DNA from: Chloroflexi bacterium UBA4736
Lineage (GTDB): Bacteria > Chloroflexota > Dormibacteria > Dormibacterales > Dormibacteraceae
Direction of reading: 5' to 3'
DNA: 21,205 nucleotides
NCBI GenBank assembly: GCA_002404015.1
Contig: DHIW01000073.1
Span: 37,520-58,724, forward strand
The notes under the pieces are model-generated. The model did not search any database. It saw only the letters and a program-made list of their open reading frames with translations, and was not told the DNA's origin. Made by a program: the position numbers and the translations under genes. Numbering within the stretch: position 1 is the first letter of the stretch; each line of letters begins with the position of its first letter. This document shows positions 15,595 through 21,205 of this stretch, piece by piece.

Positions 15595-16157
15595 GAAGCC
15601 AGGTCCAGGAAGTTGCGGAGCAGGTGCCTGCCTTCGCCGGTCAGGATCGACTCGGGGTGGAACTGCACGCCGTACGTGGGGTGAGCCTGGTGCCGGAGCC
15701 CCATGACGACTCCGTCCTCGGTCCAGGCGGAGACCCGGAGGGCGGGCGGCAGCGTTGCGCGTTCGACCACCAGTGAATGGTATCGGGCGGCCTGGAAGGG
15801 ATCCTCGAGGCCCTCGAAGGGGGCCCCTCCGTCGTGGTGGACGCTCGAGGTCTTGCCGTGGACCGGCTGGTGGCGGACCACGCGGCCGCCGAACGCTTCG
15901 CCCAGAGCCTGGTGGCCGAGGCAGACGCCGAGGATGGGCAGCCGGCCCGAGAGCTCCCGGATCGCCGCCACCGAGCAACCGGAGTCGGCCGGCACCCCGG
16001 GTCCCGGGGAGACGACCAGCGCGTCGAACCCCGCCAGCTCCTCGGTCGCCACCTCGTCGTTCCGGTACACGCGGGGCGCCGCCCCCAGCTCGGCCAGGTA
16101 CTGGACGAGGTTGTACGTGAATGAGTCGTAGTTGTCGATGACCGCCACCCGCGTCAT
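15591..16157 (-). CDS. trpG: Anthranilate synthase glutamine amidotransferase subunit
   Basis: Supplies ammonia from glutamine to TrpE; 188 aa, a class I (triad) amidotransferase. It begins VAVIDNYDSFTYNLVQYL and has VVSPGPG. The nucleophile elbow GVCLGHQA carries Cys79, and GVQFHPESI carries the His-Glu of the triad. The ATG at 16157 overlaps the trpE stop (ATGA). The gene ends in GTGA with trpD. It might also serve para-aminobenzoate synthesis as in Bacillus, but no pabB is in this window. Confidence 0.97.
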   Translation of the reverse strand: MTRVAVIDNYDSFTYNLVQYLAELGAAPRVYRNDEVATEELAGFDALVVSPGPGVPADSGCSVAAIRELSGRLPILGVCLGHQALGEAFGGRVVRHQPVHGKTSSVHHDGGAPFEGLEDPFQAARYHSLVVERATLPPALRVSAWTEDGVVMGLRHQAHPTYGVQFHPESILTGEGRHLLRNFLDLAS

Positions 16158-17569
16158 ACCAGGTCCTCGGCCAGGCGGATGGCGGCGAACATGGCGCCCG
16201 CCTTCTCCAGCGTCTCCTCGTACTCGCGCTCGGGCCGAGAGTCGGCGACGACGCCGGCCCCCGCCTGCACGTAGGCGACGCCCTCCGCCACCACGATCGT
16301 CCGCAGGGTGATCGCCATGTCCAGGTTGCCGCCGAAGCCGACGTAGCCGAGGGCGCCCGCGTAGACGCCTCGCCGCTCCGGCTCCAGCTCGGCGATGAGC
16401 TCCATCGCCCGGATCTTGGGCGCGCCCGAGACTGTGCCCGCCGGGAACGCCGAACGCAGGGCGTCCAGGCTGGAGCAACCCTCCGCCAGGCGCCCGGCCA
16501 CCGTCGAGGAGATGTGCATGACGTGCGAGTAGCGCTCGACCTCCATCAGCCTCTCGACGTGGACGCTGCCCGGCTCCGCCACCCGACCCACGTCGTTGCG
16601 GCCGAGGTCGACCAGCATCACGTGCTCGGCCCGCTCCTTCTCGTCAGCCAGGAGCTCGACCTCCAGGGCCAGGTCCTGCTCCGGGTCGGCGCCGCGGCGC
16701 CGGGTGCCGGCCAGCGGCCGCGTCTCCACGCGCCGGTCCTCGACCCGCACCAGGGCCTCCGGCGAGGTGCCGGTCACGTACCGCTCGCCGCCCAGCGCCA
16801 GGTGGAACATGTAGGGCGAGGGGTTCACCCCTCGCAGGCAGCGGTACACGTCGAAAGGCCGCGCCCCGAGCGGCTTGGCGAAGCGCTGGGAGAGGACGAC
16901 CTGGAAGGCGTCGCCGGCCAGGATGTGCTCCCGGGCGGCGTCCACCATAGCCTCGAAGCTGCCCCGGGTCAGGTTGCTCTTCCACTCCGCCCCGTTCACC
17001 TGCGGCTTGGGTCCGCCGGGCGGCGGCGGCGCCTGCAGCCGGGCTTCCATCTCGTCCAGCCGGGCCACGGCGTTCTCGTACGGTTCCTGGCCGGGCCGGT
17101 GGATGGTGAGCAGGGTCAGCCGCTGGGTGACATGGTCGAAGACAGCCAGGTCCTCGGCGCGCAGGAAAGCAGCCTCGGGGAGGGCCGGCGCCGGCCCGGC
17201 GGCCTCGGGGAGGCGCTCGAACCGGCGGGCCACCTCGTATCCCAGGTAGCCCACGGCGCCGCCGATGAAACGGGGCAGGCCGCGGACCGGCGCCGGCCTC
17301 TCGGCGGCCACCCGACCGAGCGCGGCCAGGGGGTCGGCGGGGTCCAGCTCGAGCGGCTGCGGCCGGTGCCCTATGAAGGAGTAGCGGCCGACCCGCTCGC
17401 CGCCCTCCACGCTCTCCAGCAGGAAGCCCGGCTGGCCGGCCGGGCAGAGCAGCGAGTAAGCGCGGACCGGGGTCAGCATGTCCGCGAGCAGCTCGCGGCA
17501 TACGGGCACCAGGTCGTACCCGCGGCCGAAGGCGCGTGCCTCCGCCGCGGAGGGGAAGGTTCCGCTCAT
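16154..17569 (-). CDS. trpE: Anthranilate synthase component I
   Basis: Converts chorismate to anthranilate together with TrpG, the first committed step to tryptophan; 471 aa. The N-terminal domain has FLLESVEGGERVGRYSFIG, whose LLES (50-53) is the known tryptophan feedback site, so the enzyme is probably inhibited by tryptophan. The chorismate-binding domain shows AGDAFQVVLSQRF, NPSPYMFHL, GTSPEALVRV, PLAGTRRRG, MLVDLGRNDVGRV, FPAGTVSGAPK and GYVGFGGNLD, all typical. It starts at ATG 17569 within a pentanucleotide repeat. It is the first gene of the nine-gene operon, only 41 bp from the divergent racemase-family gene, so there is little room for a leader peptide attenuator. Confidence 0.97.
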   Translation of the reverse strand: MSGTFPSAAEARAFGRGYDLVPVCRELLADMLTPVRAYSLLCPAGQPGFLLESVEGGERVGRYSFIGHRPQPLELDPADPLAALGRVAAERPAPVRGLPRFIGGAVGYLGYEVARRFERLPEAAGPAPALPEAAFLRAEDLAVFDHVTQRLTLLTIHRPGQEPYENAVARLDEMEARLQAPPPPGGPKPQVNGAEWKSNLTRGSFEAMVDAAREHILAGDAFQVVLSQRFAKPLGARPFDVYRCLRGVNPSPYMFHLALGGERYVTGTSPEALVRVEDRRVETRPLAGTRRRGADPEQDLALEVELLADEKERAEHVMLVDLGRNDVGRVAEPGSVHVERLMEVERYSHVMHISSTVAGRLAEGCSSLDALRSAFPAGTVSGAPKIRAMELIAELEPERRGVYAGALGYVGFGGNLDMAITLRTIVVAEGVAYVQAGAGVVADSRPEREYEETLEKAGAMFAAIRLAEDLV

Positions 17570-17590
17570 CTCATCTCGTCTCGTCTCGTC
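17566..17590. repeat. Pentanucleotide tandem repeat across the trpE start
   Basis: Five units of TCRTC on the plus strand (two TCATC, three TCGTC) lie at 17566-17590, followed by degenerate copies TAATC and TCGG. On the minus strand they read GACGA/GATGA. The trpE ATG (17569-17567) is formed by the last unit, and the preceding unit forms another ATG in a different frame (17574-17572). Slippage would change leader length and start context. Confidence 0.8.
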
Positions 17591-17610
17591 TAATCTCGGC
17601 TGGGAACTAC

Positions 17611-18558
17611 GTGGACTGGAACTCTATCAGCACAACCGACTACCACACCGCCGGTGAGCCATTTCGGATAGTCACCGACGGAGTGCCGCCGCTGCAGGGC
17701 CGGACGGTGATGGACAAACGGCGCTGGGCCCTCGAAAACCTGGACGGGGTGCGCAGGCTGCTGGTCAACGAGCCGCGCGGCCATGCGGATATGTACGGGT
17801 GCTTCGTCTGCGAGCCAGACGACGCGGGCGCCGACCTGGGGGTGGTCTTCTTTCATAACGCCGGGTACTCGACCGCCTGCGGGCACGGCACCATCGCGCT
17901 GGTCACCTGGGCCCTGGAGAGTGGCCGCCTGGGGCCCCGCGAGCAGGTGGTGCTGGACGTCCCTTCGGGGCGACTCGAGACATGGCCGACCCAGGCGGGC
18001 GGCAAGGTGACCTCGGTGCGCTTCCGCAACGTCCCGTCCTTCGTCTTCGAGCGCAACCGGGTGGTGGCGGCCGAGACGGTCGACATTGCCTTCGGCGGCG
18101 CTTTCTACGCGATCGCGCCCGGCGTTGTGAGCCCTGCCAACCTTCCCAACCTCATCGAGCGCGGACGCCGCATAAAGGACGAGCTGAACGCGGCGGCCGG
18201 CATCGTGCACCCTCTCCAGCCCGACCTGCGGGACGTGTACGGGGTGATCTTCACCGAGGGCGACCGCAACGTGACCGTGTTCGCGGACGGCGAAGTGGAC
18301 CGCTCACCGTGCGGCAGCGGCACCTCGGCCCGCCTGGCCCTCCTGGACGCGACCGGTGAGCTGGCGCGGGGCGAAGCGCTGTACCACCGCTCGATCGTCG
18401 ACACGGTGTTCGAGGGCAGGGTCGTGGGCGACGCCGCCCCGGTCGGCGAGTGCCCGGCCGTTGTGACCGAGGTCTCCGGAGCGGCTTACCTGACGGGCCG
18501 CAGCCAGTTCGTGCTGGACCCGGACGACGCCTTAGGGACCGGCTTCCTGCTCCGTTAG
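17611..18558 (+). CDS. Proline racemase / 4-hydroxyproline 2-epimerase family protein
   Basis: A 315-aa enzyme of the PLP-independent two-cysteine racemase/epimerase family. It has the N-terminal DYHTAGEPFRIV, the first catalytic-cysteine motif GYSTACGHGT (Cys90) and the second SPCGSGTSARLAL (Cys234). Both cysteines are present, so a racemase or epimerase is favoured over the trans-3-hydroxyproline dehydratase branch, where one Cys is Thr. The GTG start at 17611 gives the usual opening MDWNSISTTDYHTAGEP; upstream codons read the trpE spacer repeat. It stands alone, divergent from the trp operon and convergent with the HhH-GPD gene. No hydroxyproline-catabolism genes (dihydrodipicolinate synthase-like, ketoglutarate semialdehyde dehydrogenase) are adjacent, so the substrate is unresolved. 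Confidence 0.9.
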   Translation: MDWNSISTTDYHTAGEPFRIVTDGVPPLQGRTVMDKRRWALENLDGVRRLLVNEPRGHADMYGCFVCEPDDAGADLGVVFFHNAGYSTACGHGTIALVTWALESGRLGPREQVVLDVPSGRLETWPTQAGGKVTSVRFRNVPSFVFERNRVVAAETVDIAFGGAFYAIAPGVVSPANLPNLIERGRRIKDELNAAAGIVHPLQPDLRDVYGVIFTEGDRNVTVFADGEVDRSPCGSGTSARLALLDATGELARGEALYHRSIVDTVFEGRVVGDAAPVGECPAVVTEVSGAAYLTGRSQFVLDPDDALGTGFLLR

Positions 18559-18568
18559 GGCCTGGCTC

Positions 18569-18617
18569 GGCCCCCCCCGCGGCAGCACTCGCCGCCGCCC
18601 CAACTGCGGTGGGGGCC
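18569..18617. terminator. Hairpin between two convergent genes, likely two-way terminator
   Basis: GGCCCCC at 18569-18575 pairs with GGGGGCC at 18611-18617. After one mismatch, CCGC (18577-18580) pairs with GCGG (18606-18609). The stem fills the 60-bp gap between the stop of the racemase-family gene and the stop of the HhH-GPD gene. No U tract follows on either strand. Confidence 0.5.
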
Positions 18618-18618
18618 C

Positions 18619-19164
18619 TCAGCTGCCCTTGGCGGCCTTCATGGCGCGCTTCACGTCGCGTGCCTCGACCATGTCCTCGGCTGTGTCCACGTCCGCGATG
18701 GTGTGCCAGGTCGCCGCGTACTTCTCCCAACCCGGGGGCTTGACGTCGTACTTCTTGGCCAGCACCGCGACCGCGATCTTCGTCTTCATGTCGCCGAAAC
18801 CCGGCAGCTCGGCGATCCGCTTGGCAAGCTCGTCGCCGCTCGCGACACCCTTCCAGACCGCGCCCGCTTCGCCTCCGTACTTCTCCGTCAGCAGCTGGCA
18901 GAGTGCCTGGACCCGGCGCGCCATGTTGCCTGGGAAGCGATGCAGGGCCGGGCGTTCGCGGAAGACGGCGTCCAGCTTTTCGGGGTCCATGGCGGCGATC
19001 GCCCTGGCGTCCAGGGAGCCCAGGCGCTTCTTGAGGTCGTAGGGACCCACGAAAGCCTTCTCCATCTTCACCTGCTGGTCGAGCACGAGTCCGATCAACA
19101 AAGCCAGCGGATCCGACTCGAGCAGCTTGTTGGCCTCCGGGTTCTGTGTCCAAACGATCGGCAT
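18619..19164 (-). CDS. HhH-GPD family base-excision-repair-like protein (TIGR03252 type)
   Basis: A 181-aa helix-hairpin-helix protein related to the DNA glycosylase superfamily. Diagnostic segments are DPLALLIGLVLDQQVKMEKAF near the N-terminus, FRERPALHRFPGNMARRVQALCQLL, and the helix-hairpin-helix LPGFGDMKTKIAVAVLAKK. The match is to the group modelled as TIGR03252, often mis-named HesB-like in annotations. There is no Cys cluster for an Fe-S centre, and the usual V-D-T/R-H catalytic-Asp block after the hairpin is not obvious, so glycosylase activity is not assured. It starts at ATG 19164, 20 bp from the divergent amidase start. Role in DNA base repair is inferred from the family. Confidence 0.85.
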   Translation of the reverse strand: MPIVWTQNPEANKLLESDPLALLIGLVLDQQVKMEKAFVGPYDLKKRLGSLDARAIAAMDPEKLDAVFRERPALHRFPGNMARRVQALCQLLTEKYGGEAGAVWKGVASGDELAKRIAELPGFGDMKTKIAVAVLAKKYDVKPPGWEKYAATWHTIADVDTAEDMVEARDVKRAMKAAKGS

Positions 19165-19171
19165 CCGTTCA

Positions 19172-19178
19172 AGAATAT
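19172..19178. promoter_or_regulatory. Overlapping divergent -10 boxes
   Basis: The 20-bp gap 19165-19184 contains an AT-rich core. On the minus strand TATTCT (19177-19172) ends 7 nt before the ATG of the HhH-GPD gene. On the plus strand GAATAT (19173-19178) ends 6 nt before the ATG of the amidase gene. Both spacings would put transcription start at the A of ATG. Confidence 0.45.
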
Positions 19179-19184
19179 CTGGCT

Positions 19185-20480
19185 ATGGCCCAAGCCACGC
19201 CGGACGACCTGGGATGGCTCACGGCAGTCCAGGTGTTCGAGGAGGTCCGCTCGGGCCGGCTTGACCGCCAGGCCGTGCTTAAAGCGCACCTGGAGCGCAT
19301 CCGCCGCCTGGATGTCAAGGTCCACGCCTATACCCACGTTGACGAGCGGGCGCAGGCCGGCGCGGGTGCGCTGACCGGCTCTACGCTGGCCGTGAAGGAC
19401 ACCCAGCCGGTCGCCGGCATGCCCTGGACCTACGGCTCGCCGGTCTGGCGAGACCGGGTGGCCGAGCGCGACGCGATCGCCGTCGGCCGGGCCAGGACGG
19501 CCGGGGCGGCGGTCGTGGGCAAGACCAACACGCCTGAGCTGGCCGCCTCCATCGGAACCAGCAACACGCTCTTCCCGCCCACCGAGAACCCCTGGCGGAG
19601 CGGCTTCACGCCGGGCGGCTCGAGCGGGGGCAGCGGAGCCGCGGTCGCGGCCGGCCTCTGCACGGTCGCCTTCGGCGACGACATGGGCGGCTCAATCCGG
19701 ATCCCCGCCTCGTGCTGCGGGGTGGTCGGCCTCCGGCCCTCGCCCGGGAGAGTGCCCACCGAGGTCCCCGACCCCACCCGGCTCAGCGTCCGAGGACCCC
19801 TGGCCCGCTCGGTTGACGACACCCGGCTGCTGCTGTCGGTGATGTGCAACGAACCCGGCCCCGCCACCCAGCCGCGGCAGCTCCGGGTCGCGGTCGCGGA
19901 CTCCAGCCCGCTCGGGGTCCACGAGTCCTGCCAGGCCGCGACGCAGAGGGCGGCGAGTGCCCTGGAGCGCCTCGGCCACCGGCTCAAGGCGGTGCCTTGG
20001 GATCCCCAGCCGGTGGCCGACGCCTACCGCGTCGTCCGCCCCGTGTCGATGGCCGGCTTTCCGGGCGAGGTAGTGGAGTACGGCGAGGCCGTTCGCGGCC
20101 TGATCGGTCAGGGCAGGACCACGAGCGGCCGCGACTTCTATCTGGCCCTGCAGGCCGGCATGGCGGCTGCCGGCTGGCTGAACCGGCTGCTGGAGGAGCA
20201 TGACCTGATCCTCACGCCCACCCTGGGCGACCCGCCCATGGCCATCGCCGAGGTGCCCACCTTCCTGGCCGCCGGCTGGGACCGCTACACCCAGTTCACG
20301 CTCCCGATCAGCTTCGCCGGCCTGCCCGCGATCTCGATCCCGGCCGGCCTGGAGCAGGGGCTGCCGGTGGGAGTCCAGCTGGTCGGCCGCTACCGTCACG
20401 ATTGGCAGCTGCTCGACGCGGCCGAGATGCTCGAAGCCTCGCCCGGCTTCGGCTTCCAGCGCCCGCCGGGCTTCGACTAA
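19185..20480 (+). CDS. Amidase signature (AS) family hydrolase
   Basis: A 431-aa amidohydrolase with the Ser-cisSer-Lys triad of the AS family. Lys71 is in [13 protein letters not shown], the [10 protein letters not shown] loop has Ser146/Ser147, and the nucleophile Ser170 is in [24 protein letters not shown]. The C-terminal half has [12 protein letters not shown] and [12 protein letters not shown], as in many GatA-like amidases. No gatB or gatC lies nearby and GatA-specific context is absent, so a catabolic amidase acting on small amides is more likely than tRNA amidation. The ATG at 19185 is chosen because it follows the promoter-like core by the right distance; the longer in-frame start at 19146 would overlap the divergent gene. 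The stop codon overlaps the stop of the convergent acs gene. Confidence 0.92.
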   Translation: MAQATPDDLGWLTAVQVFEEVRSGRLDRQAVLKAHLERIRRLDVKVHAYTHVDERAQAGAGALTGSTLAVKDTQPVAGMPWTYGSPVWRDRVAERDAIAVGRARTAGAAVVGKTNTPELAASIGTSNTLFPPTENPWRSGFTPGGSSGGSGAAVAAGLCTVAFGDDMGGSIRIPASCCGVVGLRPSPGRVPTEVPDPTRLSVRGPLARSVDDTRLLLSVMCNEPGPATQPRQLRVAVADSSPLGVHESCQAATQRAASALERLGHRLKAVPWDPQPVADAYRVVRPVSMAGFPGEVVEYGEAVRGLIGQGRTTSGRDFYLALQAGMAAAGWLNRLLEEHDLILTPTLGDPPMAIAEVPTFLAAGWDRYTQFTLPISFAGLPAISIPAGLEQGLPVGVQLVGRYRHDWQLLDAAEMLEASPGFGFQRPPGFD

Positions 20481-21205
20481 GCCTCTTCCTGCGAGGCCTC
20501 CTCTTGGCCGCGTCGCGACAGCTCCTCGACCACAGTCGCGTCGGCCAGCGTTGTGGTGTCGCCAAGCTCCCGCTTCTCGGCGACATCGCGCAGCAAGCGC
20601 CGCATGATCTTGCCGGATCGAGTCTTCGGCAGCTCCGGGGTGAAGACGATGTTCGCCGGGGCCGCGAACTTGCCGATCTTCTTGCCGACGTGGTCGCGCA
20701 GCTCGCGCATCATCTCGGGTGACCCCTCGTCGCCCCCTTTGAGCGTGACGTAGGCGACGATCGCCTGCCCGGTCTGGGCGTCGTTGCGTCCTGCCACGGC
20801 GGCTTCGGCCACCTTGGGATGGTCCACCAGCGCGCTCTCCACCTCGATCGTCGAGATGCGGTGGCCGGAGACGTTCATCACGTCATCGATGCGGCCCATG
20901 AGCCAGAAGTCGCCGTCCTCGTCGATGCGGGCGCCGTCACCCACGAAGTAGATGTCCTTGTACTTGCTCCAGTACGTCTGCATATAGCGATCGTGGTCGC
21001 CGAAGATGCCCCGCAGCATGGCCGGCCAGGGCTTGCGGATCACCAGGTTGCCGCCACCTCCCGGGGGCACTGGGTTTCCCTCGCCGTCGTACACGGCGGC
21101 GTCGATGGTCGGGAACGGCTTGGTGGCGGAACCTGGCTTCAGCGTGGTGATGCCGGGCAGGGGCGTGACCAGGATCATGCCCGTCTCGGTCTGCCACCAG
21201 GTGTC
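20477..21205 (-). CDS. acsA: Acetyl-CoA synthetase, C-terminal part (cut by window edge)
   Basis: The last 242 codons of an AMP-forming acetyl-CoA synthetase; the N-terminal part lies beyond the window. At the edge is [18 protein letters not shown], the Acs signature with Trp that shapes the acetate pocket. Next come [29 protein letters not shown] (hinge and adenylate motif) and [25 protein letters not shown] has the catalytic Lys that is a known acetylation site in Acs of other bacteria. The enzyme activates acetate to acetyl-CoA in the cytoplasm. Its stop TAG shares three bases with the TAA of the amidase (20477-20480 reads CTAA). Identity as acetate- rather than propionate-activating is likely but not certain from this part. 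Confidence 0.93.
   Translation of the reverse strand, partial: DTWWQTETGMILVTPLPGITTLKPGSATKPFPTIDAAVYDGEGNPVPPGGGGNLVIRKPWPAMLRGIFGDHDRYMQTYWSKYKDIYFVGDGARIDEDGDFWLMGRIDDVMNVSGHRISTIEVESALVDHPKVAEAAVAGRNDAQTGQAIVAYVTLKGGDEGSPEMMRELRDHVGKKIGKFAAPANIVFTPELPKTRSGKIMRRLLRDVAEKRELGDTTTLADATVVEELSRRGQEEASQEEA

Noticed and set aside
2025..18558. Hydroxyproline degradation route linking the DAO oxidase (2025-3041) with the racemase-family gene (17611-18558)
   Set aside because: The two genes are about 15 kb apart on opposite strands in different operons, and the other pathway enzymes are absent, so linkage is not supported.

Overview
The window is a gene-dense, GC-rich bacterial segment with almost no spacer DNA, mostly 1-17 nt gene overlaps, and many GTG or TTG starts. 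Several genes seem to have a -10 box a few bases before the start codon and no Shine-Dalgarno, as in leaderless transcription. With the AroH-type chorismate mutase, the type I-beta DAHP synthase, the actinobacterial-looking TrpRS (KMSTT instead of KMSKS) and an HhH-GPD protein of the TIGR03252 type, this suggests a high-GC terrabacterial lineage (Actinobacteriota, Dormibacterota or another Chloroflexi-like group). The phylum cannot be fixed from sequence alone. I see no rRNA, tRNA, CRISPR array, transposase, phage gene or stretch over 300 bases without a gene.

Layout. 1-353 (-): 5' part of an aldo/keto reductase, cut by the window edge. 429-1409 (+): trpS. 1396-5698 (-): an overlapping five-gene operon read tyrA, aroA, free-standing B3/B4-domain protein, DAO-family FAD oxidoreductase, NUDIX protein. 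5766-9707 (+): TetR regulator with a palindromic operator on its promoter, an MMPL/RND membrane transporter, and a complete aldo/keto reductase. 9738-9857: a 120-bp element with terminal inverted repeats and three hairpins. 9872-17569 (-): an overlapping nine-gene operon read trpE-trpG-trpD-trpC-trpF-trpB-trpA-aroH-aroF. 17611-18558 (+): proline racemase/hydroxyproline epimerase family. 18619-19164 (-): HhH-GPD DNA-repair-like protein. 19185-20480 (+): amidase-signature hydrolase. 20477-21205 (-): C-terminal part of acetyl-CoA synthetase.

How the genes work together. AroF commits carbon to the shikimate pathway, AroA makes the chorismate precursor, AroH sends chorismate to prephenate and TyrA takes prephenate toward tyrosine. 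TrpE/G/D/C/F/B/A make tryptophan, and TrpS charges it on tRNA. Prephenate dehydratase and most shikimate-pathway enzymes lie outside the window. The tetR-mmpL-AKR block runs opposite to the two aromatic operons and sits between aroF and tyrA. It may have split one longer aromatic supraoperon.

Most of the window is ordinary core metabolism. The points most worth checking are the AroH active site (Asp at the usual Glu78 position plus a small insertion), the B3/B4 editing-like gene in the tyrosine operon, the pentanucleotide repeat over the trpE start, the 20-bp divergent promoter at 19165-19184, and the palindromic element at 9738-9857.
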